A program made the position numbers and the translations under genes. The notes under the pieces were generated by a model. It saw only the letters and a program-made list of their open reading frames with translations, did no database searches and was not told the origin of the DNA. 64,000 nucleotides of DNA from Virgibacillus proomii (GTDB lineage Bacteria; Bacillota; Bacilli; Bacillales; Amphibacillaceae): the NCBI RefSeq assembly GCF_900162615.1, contig NZ_FUFN01000010.1, forward strand, positions 874,149-938,148, given 5' to 3'. Position 1 is the stretch's first letter, and each line of letters begins with the position of its first letter. Positions 18,228-27,110 of the stretch are shown here, piece after piece.

Positions 18228-19469
18228 ATGGAAGAAAGAGAAGATTTAATATTACAGCCTGTTCCACTAAGCGAACGAATTGGTTGGAAAGCACCATTAT
18301 TTAACGTACTTGGGACAAACATTGCTATTTCTGCTTTAATGGTAGGAAGTACATTAATAACCGGTTTAACATTAAAGGATTTGATTTGGGTCTCCATTGT
18401 AGGGAATCTTATTCTTATGGCAATTCTCATTATTCAAGGAAATATCGGCAGCCGTGAAGGGGTAAATACGTACGTTATAGCTAAAGGGGCGTTTGGAGAA
18501 ATTGGTGGAACTTGGATTATTTCATTAATCCTTGGAATTACCAGTTTTGGATGGTTTGGTATTCAAGCTGGAGTTGCTGGACTATCAATAAAGCAAATAT
18601 TTCCTAATATCAACTTAACGTTAACCGTAATCATTATAGGAATTTTAATGGTAGTAGTTGCAGCATATGGGTTTAACACGATGGCATTGTTTAATTATAT
18701 TGCGATTCCACCACTAATTGTGTTAATTGTTTGGGCACTTATTAAAGCGATTGATCAAGGTGGGGGGATGAGCCCAGTACTTGATTATACTCCGGAAAAC
18801 CCAATGACAATGATTAAAGGCATTGATATTGTTGTAGGCTTAATTATTGTAGGTGCAGTTATTTCTCCTGATTATCTCCGCTATACACGCGGAATTAAAG
18901 ATGTCGTTATTGTGGGATTTATCGCTGTAGCATTAGTGACATTTTTTCAACAAGTTGCAGCTGGAATAATGTCTGTTAATGCATTGACTACAGATATTAC
19001 GGAAGTATTAAAATCATTAGGATTTAACTGGGTAGCTTTTGTCGTATTAATCCTTGCTGCTTGGTCTACGAATTTAGCTAACGCTTATTCAGGTGGACTA
19101 GCCTTAAAAAATATTTTCCCAAATGTAAAACGAATTTATTTAACGTTAATTGCAGGAAGTGTGGGTATCATTTTAGCGGCATTTAATATTATTAATGCCT
19201 TTCAAGGATTTTTAAGCTTTCTAAGTATGACTGTGTCAGCAATCGCCGGTGTGATTTGGGTAGAGTATTATATTATTCAGAAAAAGAAGCTTGTTATCCG
19301 AAAAGGAATCCATTGGCTGGCAATCTTTGCCTGGATTGGCGGGGTAGTTGCTGCCTACCTATCTTCAAAATGGGGATTTGGAATTGCACCAATTAATTCA
19401 ATTATTGTAGCTGGCTTATTGTATCTCGCTTTAGAAAAAGCATTTGACAATAAAGTGTTATCTAACTGA
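18228..19469 (+). CDS. NCS1-family permease (cytosine/hydantoin permease type)
   Basis: 413-residue inner-membrane transporter with about 12 hydrophobic segments. The ATG at 18228 is 8 nt after AAAGGTGG; the GTG at 18216 overlaps that site. The CodB/NCS1 pattern is clear: PLSERIGWKAPLFNVLGTNI at the start, SFGWFGIQAG (about 106-115) and SPDYLRYTR (about 213-221). NCS1 proteins carry cytosine, purines, allantoin or hydantoins (Mhp1). Placed between a hydantoinase-type protein and a carbamoylase-like amidase, a hydantoin or related ureide is more likely than cytosine, for which a separate CodB is encoded at 37850-39118. Confidence 0.87.
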   Translation: MEEREDLILQPVPLSERIGWKAPLFNVLGTNIAISALMVGSTLITGLTLKDLIWVSIVGNLILMAILIIQGNIGSREGVNTYVIAKGAFGEIGGTWIISLILGITSFGWFGIQAGVAGLSIKQIFPNINLTLTVIIIGILMVVVAAYGFNTMALFNYIAIPPLIVLIVWALIKAIDQGGGMSPVLDYTPENPMTMIKGIDIVVGLIIVGAVISPDYLRYTRGIKDVVIVGFIAVALVTFFQQVAAGIMSVNALTTDITEVLKSLGFNWVAFVVLILAAWSTNLANAYSGGLALKNIFPNVKRIYLTLIAGSVGIILAAFNIINAFQGFLSFLSMTVSAIAGVIWVEYYIIQKKKLVIRKGIHWLAIFAWIGGVVAAYLSSKWGFGIAPINSIIVAGLLYLALEKAFDNKVLSN

Positions 19470-19492
19470 AAAACAGAATGGAGTTGAGTTCG

Positions 19493-20311
19493 TTGACCAA
19501 AAAAGTGTCCATTGGCATTATTCAAATGGAGGCAAAGCTTGGTGATGTAGAGTTTAATTTACAAAAAGCTGCAAAATTTATTAAACAGGCAGCATCGCAA
19601 GGAAGTGATATCGTCTGTCTTCCAGAACTCTTTTCTACCGGCTATCATTTGGCTTATCTCAAGGAAAAAACAAATGAACTAGGTTTAAAATATTTTCAAC
19701 AAAGTGTAGAAATATTGAGACAAGCAGCAAAAGAAAATAACGTATATGTCATTGCTCCGATTGTGGAACAAAGAGAGCTGGCAGGAGTGGCTTATAATTC
19801 TGCTTTTGTTTTTGACAGAGAAGGAAATATAGTTGGAAGTTTTGCAAAAGCCCATTTATGGGCATTAGAGCGATTTTACTTTAAAGAAGGATCGGAGTTT
19901 CCTGTATTTGATACAGACTTTGGAAAAATCGGCATTGCTATTTGTTATGACGCGGGCTTTCCAGAGGTATCTAGAAGTCTTTGTTTACAAGGAGCGAATA
20001 TTATCTTTGTGCCTTCTGCATGGAGAATAGAAGATGAGGATATGTGGGATTTAAATCTGCCTCAGCGTGCTTTGGAAAATGTATTATTTACAGTTGGTGT
20101 AAATAGCGTTGGTGACCAACATGGACTGCATTTATTTGGTAAAAGTAAGGTATGTAATCCACGTGGGCAGATTATAAAAGAGTTGCCTAAAGATAAAGAA
20201 GCAGTCGAGGTAATAGAGATTGATCTTGAAGATATTCGCAAATACCGCACCGAAATTTCTTATTTACGTGATCGTAAACCGTTTATGTATCATTTGTTAA
20301 CAGAAAAATAG
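19493..20311 (+). CDS. Carbon-nitrogen hydrolase (nitrilase superfamily, carbamoylase-like)
   Basis: 272-residue cytoplasmic amidase. The TTG at 19493 lies 9 nt after GGAG (19480-19483); the ATG at 19478 overlaps that site. The Glu-Lys-Cys triad is present: LPELFSTGY (Glu45), FAKAHLW (Lys119) and ICYDAGFPE (Cys151). Members cleave amide or N-carbamoyl groups. At the end of a DUF917-hydantoinase-permease operon it is the natural N-carbamoyl-amino-acid (ureido acid) hydrolase, but omega-amidase or another amide substrate is possible. A strong terminator follows, closing operon 1. Confidence 0.88.
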   Translation: MTKKVSIGIIQMEAKLGDVEFNLQKAAKFIKQAASQGSDIVCLPELFSTGYHLAYLKEKTNELGLKYFQQSVEILRQAAKENNVYVIAPIVEQRELAGVAYNSAFVFDREGNIVGSFAKAHLWALERFYFKEGSEFPVFDTDFGKIGIAICYDAGFPEVSRSLCLQGANIIFVPSAWRIEDEDMWDLNLPQRALENVLFTVGVNSVGDQHGLHLFGKSKVCNPRGQIIKELPKDKEAVEVIEIDLEDIRKYRTEISYLRDRKPFMYHLLTEK

Positions 20312-20432
20312 ATGATGAATTTCGTTTTTTACACTATAGGAAAGTATAAAACTTTATTGTTTATCGTATTTGAAAAACGATAGCTTTCACCCATAGAGAC
20401 TTGGTGCTAAGTTTTTCTAAACAATACTAAAA

Positions 20433-20475
20433 GTGCGGCATTCTTATCATTTCGGATAAGAATGCCGCTATTTTG
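20433..20475 (+). terminator. Strong terminator of operon 1
   Basis: A 14-bp perfect stem, GCGGCATTCTTATC (20435-20448) with GATAAGAATGCCGC (20455-20468), followed by TATTTT. Confidence 0.85.
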
Positions 20476-20551
20476 GCTTGAAAAATAAAATTCTACGACT
20501 GGTGAACCCCCTTTTTTGAAGCGTTCTTCATCAGCTTAAGCGCTCGTGTTG

Positions 20552-20659
20552 CTAGCAAACTTCGCTCTTCTTCCTACGGGTAAGTCAACTTTGGTTCGAA
20601 TCTAAAGAAAGGTTGACTAAAAGCGGGCTTGCCGCTCGGGCGCCGGTATCCCCCTGTTT
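20552..20659 (+). repeat. Dispersed intergenic repeat, type C, copy 2
   Basis: Matches 14479-14585 over its length (CTAGCAAACTTC, TCTTCTTCCTA, AAAAGCGGGCTTG). In this copy GTCAAC (20584-20589) can pair with GTTGAC around the variable middle. Not coding. The rest of the gap 20312-21193 holds the operon-1 terminator, this repeat and a type-A element. Confidence 0.6.
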
Positions 20660-20918
20660 CAAGGTTTTTGCTTTAGAAGGTCTCCAATTGTATGCCGCTA
20701 ACGGAACCTTCCTAGCTTTTGTTTAGAAACAACGACGTTTTATAAGCTTAGAATTTTGATTTTTAAGGAGGTTGAGTTGTTTCAAGTTAAGCTAGAGTTG
20801 TTTCATTTTTAAGGTAGTTCCACAAATAAAAAAGCGACCATTAAGGGGGAGATAAAAGGCATTTTCTTTTTAGTTTTTCGGAAATAGTTGGCCTTCTACT
20901 TTCTTACTATTTATCTCG

Positions 20919-21070
20919 CATATAAGGTGCTGTAAGCCTCCCGCTTCAAGAATTGGAGAATCCATACTGCATCAAGTCGAAGTGGTAGATAACAGCACCT
21001 AAAAGCCCGATTCGTTCATCTAACAATCAGTATGGGATGAAAGAACCCCTATTGATTGGAGATTCACTTT
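20919..21070 (+). repeat. Dispersed structured repeat, type A
   Basis: Two hairpins lie between conserved words. AGGTGCTGT (20925-20933) pairs with ACAGCACCT (20992-21000). Then CCGATTCGTTCA is followed by CAATCA (21024-21029) paired with TGATTG (21053-21058) and then GATTCACTTTAT. The same plan recurs at 28.2 kb and 63.1 kb with different but complementary arms. Confidence 0.75.
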
Positions 21071-21193
21071 ATTCCGTATCTAATGGTCCTAATCCCCTTC
21101 CCATGTTATAGAGAATACGAAGAGACGAACGACGGTATTTCCAATTTATCCATTTATTTTTCTGTTGAACACATACTATAAAAAAGAAAATAT

Positions 21194-21274
21194 GGGAAAA
21201 CTTTGGGTTTGATTTTTTCCCACTTATTCCATTCCTACGAATTGTTTAAAAATTTATAATCATACAAAGGGGTG
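21194..21274 (+). promoter_or_regulatory. Promoter/operator block of operon 2, twin of 14971-15050
   Basis: Nearly identical to the block before operon 1: GGGAAAAC, TGATTTTTT, CTTATTCCATTCCT, GAATTGTT, and a TATAAT -10 at 21255-21260. The central dinucleotide of the ATTCC..GAAT dyad differs (AC here, GG there). The racemase start is only 20 nt after the -10, so the leader is very short. Common control of both operons by the PucR protein at 12807 is inferred. Confidence 0.7.
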
Positions 21275-21279
21275 AATGT

Positions 21280-21927
21280 ATGCTAGGAATTATAAGAGTA
21301 CTAACTACAAAAGACAATCAAGTCTTACAGGAGCATGGGAGTCGTTTAACCGAATTATACGGGATTGAGTCTAAGTCGAGCTGTATTGCTTCCCAGCCAA
21401 ATGGCATTTATGACGATGAATCGGAAAAGGCCGCTATACCTAAAATTGTCGCTTTAGCACAAGAAATGGCTGAGGATGAGGAAATCGAGGCAATTACAAT
21501 TAGTTGTGCCGCAGATCCCGGGCTAAAAGAGGCAAGGCAAGCTGTAGATATTCCAGTATTCGGCGCAGGGATATGTGGAGCACATGCAGCAAGCATGGTG
21601 GGAAGTAAAGTGGCGGTAGTTGGAATAACAGAGCAACCTCCACCGGCAATGAAAAAACAGTTAGGTGAAACATTTTATAACTATGCATTTTCGCCACGTT
21701 TGCGAAAAACGACAGACCTATTTCAACAGTATGCCAAGCCTGAATTGCTTCGGGTTATCAATAAGGCTATAGAAGCTGGTGCGGATGTCATTTTATTTGC
21801 TTGTACCGGTTTTTCTACAATTCGCCTTAAAGCGTATTTGCAAAAGCATCTAGAAGTTCCTGTGGTTGACTTAGTAGAAGCACAAGGAATTGCATATCAA
21901 TTATTAAGAAAGGAACAACCGGAATGA
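21280..21927 (+). CDS. Asp/Glu/hydantoin racemase family protein
   Basis: 215-residue cytoplasmic protein of the two-cysteine racemase superfamily. The catalytic cysteines are in ITISCAADP (Cys76) and LFACTGFST (Cys175), separated by the usual distance, and VAVVGITE marks the start of the second half. The family includes hydantoin, allantoin and aspartate racemases. The gene opens operon 2, which shares its promoter with a hydantoinase operon, so a hydantoin-type racemase is the best guess. The ATG follows AAAGGGGTG. Its last 4 nt overlap the transporter start (ATGA), so translation is coupled. Confidence 0.8.
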   Translation: MLGIIRVLTTKDNQVLQEHGSRLTELYGIESKSSCIASQPNGIYDDESEKAAIPKIVALAQEMAEDEEIEAITISCAADPGLKEARQAVDIPVFGAGICGAHAASMVGSKVAVVGITEQPPPAMKKQLGETFYNYAFSPRLRKTTDLFQQYAKPELLRVINKAIEAGADVILFACTGFSTIRLKAYLQKHLEVPVVDLVEAQGIAYQLLRKEQPE

Positions 21928-23492
21928 AGAATAAAACATTTGATCTTACATTTATTATCCTTTCCATTATTGTAGCTCTATTTGGTGCAATTATTGGTAT
22001 GCAATTGATCACATCTCTTGGGATAACTCCTAATACCTCCATTATAGGTGCTTTAATTGCTATGTTGATCGCCAGAATTCCAATGCAATTATTTTATAAG
22101 TATCGCTCATTAGAAAATCAGAACTTAGTGCAAACAACGATCTCTGCTGCCACGTTTGGGGCGGCTAACAGCCTACTTATTCCAGTGGGGATTCCTTATG
22201 TCATGGGCATGCCTGAGTTAATCGTACCGATGTTAGTTGGAGCAGGGGTAGCATTATTAATTGATACATTCATCCTTTATAAAGTGTTCGATACAAAACT
22301 TTTCAGTGCGGATGAAGTATGGCCACCAGGAGTAGCTACTGCAGAAGCACTAAAAGCTGGAGATGAAGGTGGAGCGAAAGCTAAATTTTTAGGACTAGGA
22401 ATTATAGGTGGTATGATCGGCTCCCATTTCGGTATTTCTATGTCTGCTTTTGGTGTAGCGTTTATCGGAAATATCTGGGCTTTAACCATGTTTGGTTTAG
22501 GATTATTGCTTCGAGGATATTCCGTCCCATTATTTGGAGTGGATTTAAGTGCGTATTATATACCACATGGAATGATGATTGGTGCTGGAATGATAGCCTT
22601 ATTACAATTCATTTTAGTGTTATTAAGATCTAAAAAACAAAATATAAAAAAAATCCTCCAAGATGAAAACCATGAGAATACGAGAAACGAAAAAGATATT
22701 CAAATGGGCTTTGGACTCGGGTATATCCTTTATGTTATCGGAGCTATTGTAGTAGCAATGATGGCAGGAATTATCGGTGATATGCCAATTTGGCAAGTAA
22801 TCCTATTTGTCTTATTCGCAGCTTTTGCCGCCTTAGCAAGTGAGATTATTGTAGGAATTGCTGCGATGCACTCCGGATGGTTTCCAGCCTTTGCAGTAAC
22901 GTTAATTTCTTTAATTATTGGCATGTTGCTAGGGTTTCCACCTGTCGCTCTTGCTCTATTAACAGGTTATACAGCAGCAACAGGGCCAGCATTTGCTGAT
23001 CTAGGTTATGACTTTAAAACGGGGGTAATTATTCGTAAAGGCGCTTCTATTGAACAAGAGTTATTTGGAAGAAGACAACAATTAAAGAGTGCATTAATAG
23101 GATTTGGAGTAGCAATGGTTATGGTCAGTCTATTTGCAAATAACTTTTTTGCCAAGGATTTAGTGCCGCCTGTAGATAGAACATATGCCATTACAATAGA
23201 GTCCGGTCTAACTGGAAATGTAGGAATGCTTTTATTACTTTGGGCCATTCCTGGTGCAATCATTCAGTTAATCGGCGGGCCAAAACGACAAATGGGGATT
23301 CTCTTAGCAACTGGTCTTTTAATCATTAATCCAATTGCGGGGTGGGCTGTAATGGCAGGAATATTAATTCGTACGATTGTGCTGAAGGTTAAAGGTCCAG
23401 AGGCTGAAAATACGATGTATACAACAGCTGCCGGATTTATCGCTGGGGACGCTATTTATAGCTTCTTTTCATCCATATGGAAAGTAAAATAA
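21924..23492 (+). CDS. OPT-family oligopeptide transporter-like protein
   Basis: 522-residue inner-membrane protein with about 14 hydrophobic segments. The OPT superfamily pattern is visible in DEVWPPGVATAEALKAGDEGG (about 130-150), GAAMSxFG-like loops around GISMSAFG, and LTGYTAATGPAFADLGYDFKTG (about 347-368). Bacterial OPT proteins carry peptides, modified peptides or metal chelates. It starts inside the racemase gene (ATGA overlap) and is followed by a DUF917 gene, so its cargo is probably the substrate of the operon: a small cyclic or modified peptide-like molecule rather than generic oligopeptides. That is inference. Confidence 0.85.
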   Translation: MKNKTFDLTFIILSIIVALFGAIIGMQLITSLGITPNTSIIGALIAMLIARIPMQLFYKYRSLENQNLVQTTISAATFGAANSLLIPVGIPYVMGMPELIVPMLVGAGVALLIDTFILYKVFDTKLFSADEVWPPGVATAEALKAGDEGGAKAKFLGLGIIGGMIGSHFGISMSAFGVAFIGNIWALTMFGLGLLLRGYSVPLFGVDLSAYYIPHGMMIGAGMIALLQFILVLLRSKKQNIKKILQDENHENTRNEKDIQMGFGLGYILYVIGAIVVAMMAGIIGDMPIWQVILFVLFAAFAALASEIIVGIAAMHSGWFPAFAVTLISLIIGMLLGFPPVALALLTGYTAATGPAFADLGYDFKTGVIIRKGASIEQELFGRRQQLKSALIGFGVAMVMVSLFANNFFAKDLVPPVDRTYAITIESGLTGNVGMLLLLWAIPGAIIQLIGGPKRQMGILLATGLLIINPIAGWAVMAGILIRTIVLKVKGPEAENTMYTTAAGFIAGDAIYSFFSSIWKVK

Positions 23493-23508
23493 GGGAGGAT
23501 GTATCTAA

Positions 23509-24564
23509 TTGACAAGAAAAGTACTAACACGAAATGATGCAAAAAATGCTGTGTATGGTGGTTGTATTTTAGGTGGGGGTGGAGGAGGCTGGATTCATGA
23601 TGGTCTGGAGAAAGCGGAGTTAGCCTTCTTGGAAAACAATGGGCCGGAATTGATTACTGTTGATGAATTGAAAGATGACGACTATGTAGCGTGTGTTTCG
23701 TTAGTTGGCGCCCCTTCCGCCAAAGAGATGTATATTAATTCTAAGCAGTTAATTGAAACCGTAGAACGAATGCAAATGGAATGTAACAAACCGATTAAAG
23801 CGTTAATGACGAATGAGAATGGAGCAAGTACCACAATTAATGGATGGTTGCAAGCGGCAGCAACGGGCTTGCCAATTTTAGATGCACCTAGTAATGGTAG
23901 AGCTCATCCAACGGGTTCGATGGGCTCGATGAATCTGTCAGAAGTATCAGACTATGTTTCGATCCAGACCTTTGCAGGCGGGAAAGGAGCAAAAGAGGTA
24001 AAGGGAACAGTTATTGCCAGTCTTGATGTGGCAGCAAGTGCTGTCCGCTCTGTATCCGTTCAAGCAGGTGGTATGGTTGCGGTATGCAGAAATCCAGTTC
24101 AGATAAAATATGTTAAGGAACATGCTGCCATCGGTGGAATTAGCCAAGCGATGGAACTTGGAGAACTGTTTTTATCGGCGCCTAAAGGATTAAAACGAAT
24201 TAAGCAAGTAACGAGCCATCTAAAAGGAAGAATAATTCATTCAGGTATCGTAACATACTTTTCCTTAAATAAAACAGGTGGTTTTGATATTGGGACGGTA
24301 CATGTAGATCATGACCTTGAGTTAACGTTTTGGAATGAATACATGACAGTAGAAATATTAGGCTATCGAAGAAGTACTTTTCCAGATCTGATTATGACAT
24401 TTAATACAAATACAGGTATGCCGTTGGTAAGTGCAGAAATTCAAGACGGGATGGAGATTACTGTTATTACCATACCAAAGAAAAATTTGAAGCTTAGTAC
24501 TACTATGTTTAATGAAAAATTGCTAAAAGTTATTGAACCCTATATTCAAAAGAAGATTGTTTAA
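23509..24564 (+). CDS. DUF917 family protein, second paralogue
   Basis: 351-residue cytoplasmic protein beginning at TTG 23509 about 10 nt after GGGAGG. DUF917 markers: YGGCILGGGGGGWIHDGL (about 16-33), LVGAPSAKEMY (65-75), TNENGASTTINGW (104-116) and NGRAHPTGSMG (133-143). It is clearly diverged from the operon-1 member; the glycine-rich N-terminal loop and the central GxGRAxP motif are shared. The partner after it is DUF1177 rather than HyuA, so the two DUF917 proteins probably act on different molecules. A cyclic thio- or ureide substrate is inferred from the family only. Confidence 0.83.
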   Translation: MTRKVLTRNDAKNAVYGGCILGGGGGGWIHDGLEKAELAFLENNGPELITVDELKDDDYVACVSLVGAPSAKEMYINSKQLIETVERMQMECNKPIKALMTNENGASTTINGWLQAAATGLPILDAPSNGRAHPTGSMGSMNLSEVSDYVSIQTFAGGKGAKEVKGTVIASLDVAASAVRSVSVQAGGMVAVCRNPVQIKYVKEHAAIGGISQAMELGELFLSAPKGLKRIKQVTSHLKGRIIHSGIVTYFSLNKTGGFDIGTVHVDHDLELTFWNEYMTVEILGYRRSTFPDLIMTFNTNTGMPLVSAEIQDGMEITVITIPKKNLKLSTTMFNEKLLKVIEPYIQKKIV

Positions 24565-24579
24565 GGAGCTGTTTAGAAA

Positions 24580-25515
24580 ATGTCTTTAAAATACACACTA
24601 GAAGCTTTGGAATTATTAGATAGTTCATATGTAAGCGGTAAGCTGGTAATAGATTTATTTGCCGATAAAGAGCATGTAGAAGCAGAGTATACGACAGTAA
24701 CTGGTGAGTGTGGTTCTACTGATTTTGTTAAAATTATTATAAAAGGTACGGAAGGAAAGAGTAGTGGAGGTTCTGCTCCGACATTAGGTATTGTTGGCAG
24801 ACTAGGAGGACTAGGTGCAAGACCAAGTCGAATTGGCCTCGTATCTGATGGTGACGGTGCAGTCGCTGCTGTAGCAACAGCATTAAAATTAGCAGCTATG
24901 GTGGAACAAGGTGATCGGCTGCCGGGGGACGTATACGTAACTACTCATATTTGCCCAAATGCACCAACTCAGCCACATGAACCAGTTGAATTTATGGGGT
25001 CTCCAGTTGATATTTTAACGATGAATCAATATGAAGTAGTTCCTGAAATGGATGCTATTATTTCGATTGATACAACGAAAGGCAACAAGGTGTTTAATCA
25101 CCGAGGAATTGCTTTATCCCCAACTGTAAAATCTGGATATATTTTAAAGTTTAGCAATGATTTAATTCGTATTATGGAAATGACAACAGGTGATTTGCCA
25201 GTAACATTTGCTGTAACAACACAAGATATTACTCCATACGGGAATGATATCTATCATATCAATAGTATTTTACAACCATCCGTAGCAACAAGTGCACCTG
25301 TCGTTGGTTTAGCAATTACGACAAAAACTGCGGTCCCTGGATGTGGAACAGGTGCTAGTCATGAAGTCGACATTGCGCAAGCAGTTCGCTTTAGCATTGA
25401 AGTTGCTAAAGAGTATACACAGAGAAAATTTGAGTTTTATGATGTGGAGGAATTTGCCCGTTTAGAAGCTAAATACGGCTCCATGGAGCATTTACAAACA
25501 TTAGGCAGGGAATAA
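24580..25515 (+). CDS. DUF1177 family protein
   Basis: 311-residue protein with no signal peptide or membrane segment. Conserved features include GSAPTLGIVGRLGGLGARPSRIGLVSDGDGAV (about 65-96), VTTHICPNAPTQPHEPVEFM (about 120-139) and GCGTGASHEVDIA (about 268-280). The DGDGA, His/Cys and C-terminal HEVD residues look like a metal-binding active site, and the layout resembles metallopeptidase-like enzymes, but the reaction is unknown. The ATG follows AAGGAG. It is repeatedly found next to DUF917, AroM and OPT genes, which suggests a shared pathway. Confidence 0.82.
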   Translation: MSLKYTLEALELLDSSYVSGKLVIDLFADKEHVEAEYTTVTGECGSTDFVKIIIKGTEGKSSGGSAPTLGIVGRLGGLGARPSRIGLVSDGDGAVAAVATALKLAAMVEQGDRLPGDVYVTTHICPNAPTQPHEPVEFMGSPVDILTMNQYEVVPEMDAIISIDTTKGNKVFNHRGIALSPTVKSGYILKFSNDLIRIMEMTTGDLPVTFAVTTQDITPYGNDIYHINSILQPSVATSAPVVGLAITTKTAVPGCGTGASHEVDIAQAVRFSIEVAKEYTQRKFEFYDVEEFARLEAKYGSMEHLQTLGRE

Positions 25516-25517
25516 AA

Positions 25518-26189
25518 ATGAGTAAAGGGTTAATTGGTGTGTTAACCATTGGTCAGTCCCCAAGAACGGACGTAACGCCATCTTTCGAAAAGATACTCGG
25601 TGAGGAAATCAAGCTAATCGAGCGTGGAGCATTAGATAGGCTGAAAATGGAAGATATGCAGTTAATATCGCCAGATTTAACGGAGCAAACTTATCTATCA
25701 AGATTAAGGAATGGGAAAGCTGTAAAGATAGGAAAACAAAGGCTCCTTCCGCTTTTACAAAGAGAACTCACTGAATTAGAAATGAGCGTAGAAGTAGTTA
25801 TGATGCTTTGTACAGGTGATTTCCCGACTTTAAATGCTACCAAGCCGATTATTTATCCAGATCAGATTCTAACTCATACAGTACAAGCTATTTCACCAAC
25901 TGGGGTATTAGGGTTAATTATTCCATTAGAAGAACAGAAGGAGACTTTAATTGAAAAATGGGCAACTTGTAACTTAACGCTAATAACTGAAGTTGCCTCT
26001 CCCTATGAAAAAAGTGATGTGAAAGGAGCTGCTGAACGCTTGCAACAGCATGGGGCAGATCTTATTGTGCTCGATTGTATGGGGTATAATGAACATCATA
26101 AAAAAATGGCGATAGTTGGAAGCGGTTTGCCGGTTATCCTGCCGCGCACTTTAACTGCCCGTATCGCTCTAGAATACATAGAAAAATAG
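25518..26189 (+). CDS. AroM family protein
   Basis: 223-residue cytoplasmic protein. GVLTIGQSPRTDVTPSFEKIL at the N-terminus (about 6-26) and LDCMGYNEHH (about 190-199) are AroM (PF07302) signatures; E. coli AroM has about the same length. AroM is related to the Asp/Glu racemase fold, with cysteines in MLCTGDFP (about Cys98) and LDCMGY (about Cys192) at racemase-like positions. Its biochemical role is undescribed. It starts 2 nt after the DUF1177 stop. A racemase-type or ring-isomer role in the operon would fit the fold and the neighbours. Confidence 0.85.
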   Translation: MSKGLIGVLTIGQSPRTDVTPSFEKILGEEIKLIERGALDRLKMEDMQLISPDLTEQTYLSRLRNGKAVKIGKQRLLPLLQRELTELEMSVEVVMMLCTGDFPTLNATKPIIYPDQILTHTVQAISPTGVLGLIIPLEEQKETLIEKWATCNLTLITEVASPYEKSDVKGAAERLQQHGADLIVLDCMGYNEHHKKMAIVGSGLPVILPRTLTARIALEYIEK

Positions 26190-26211
26190 ATTCGGGAATG
26201 CCGAGTCTATT
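26185..26211 (+). other. Hairpin at the aroM stop codon
   Basis: AATAGATTCGG (26185-26195) pairs with CCGAGTCTATT (26201-26211), one T-G pair included, overlapping the stop codon. The following bases (TTCTAC) are only weakly T-rich, so it may be a partial terminator that lowers expression of the two distal genes. Confidence 0.45.
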
Positions 26212-26247
26212 TTCTACGTCCGGAGAACAAGGAAATGGGGATAAAAA

Positions 26248-27108
26248 ATGCCTGTCATTGCTTTATTTGTTTTAAGCTTACTTTGGGGTTCTACTTTCTA
26301 TTTTACAAAAATGGTATTGCCAGACTTTCATCCTGTTTCTATCGTATTTTATCGTTGTCTGTTGGGAGGTCTGACGTTACTACCTTTCTTTTTATGGAAG
26401 AGAAAAAAACAGGATTTTAAAAATGTCCTCCCGTTAATAGGGATTACTTTATTAAGTACAGGTATCCCTTGGGTATTTATGAGTTTTAGTCAAAAAGGGC
26501 TTGATACTACAATAAGTGCGGTTCTTAATGCGACTGGTCCAATTTGGGGCGTGATTTTCAGCTTCTTTATTTTAAAAATACCGCTTCGTAGAAAAGAAAT
26601 ATTTAGTGTGCTTATTGGCTTTAGTGGGATACTTGTAGCCTTCTTTTTAGGTACCTCTGACAAGATTAACTTTACTTTCAGCAGTGCGATTCTTTTATTG
26701 TTAGCAGTTAGTTTATATGCGTTATCGGCAATTTTCACATCCAAGTATTTAAGGAATGTAACGGTGTATACCATTTCGTTTGTTTCGTTGCTTACAGGAA
26801 GCGTCTATTCAGGATTATTTATGATATTCATCGAGCCATCCAGTTACCAAGCTTTCATGGACATTAAAAATGTTGGCGCATTGATGATGTTAGGGGTATT
26901 TAATTCAGGAATTGGCAATCTGCTGTATTTTTATCTTGTGCAGAAAGCTGGCCCTATTTTTGCTTTATTAATCACTTATTTTATGCCGATTACCACCATT
27001 TTATTAGGTGTTTTATTATTAAATGAAAATCTAGTAGCAGGAACCGTATTCGCATTAATTTTTGTTTTAATTAGTGTATACTTTTCTAGAGAGAGAAGGA
27101 GGAAATAA
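26248..27108 (+). CDS. EamA/DMT-family transporter
   Basis: 286-residue inner-membrane protein with ten predicted helices in two repeated halves. LLWGSTFYFTKM..P.HPVSIVFYRCLLGGL at the N-terminus is the classic EamA start, and the second EamA repeat runs from about 145 to 280 with a conserved Pro in the FMPITTILLG region. Members export or import amino acids, nucleosides and other metabolites. Inside a degradative operon it may export a product or excess amino acid. It lies 58 nt after aroM and only 2 nt before the aminopeptidase-like gene. Confidence 0.85.
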   Translation: MPVIALFVLSLLWGSTFYFTKMVLPDFHPVSIVFYRCLLGGLTLLPFFLWKRKKQDFKNVLPLIGITLLSTGIPWVFMSFSQKGLDTTISAVLNATGPIWGVIFSFFILKIPLRRKEIFSVLIGFSGILVAFFLGTSDKINFTFSSAILLLLAVSLYALSAIFTSKYLRNVTVYTISFVSLLTGSVYSGLFMIFIEPSSYQAFMDIKNVGALMMLGVFNSGIGNLLYFYLVQKAGPIFALLITYFMPITTILLGVLLLNENLVAGTVFALIFVLISVYFSRERRRK

Positions 27109-27110
27109 AC

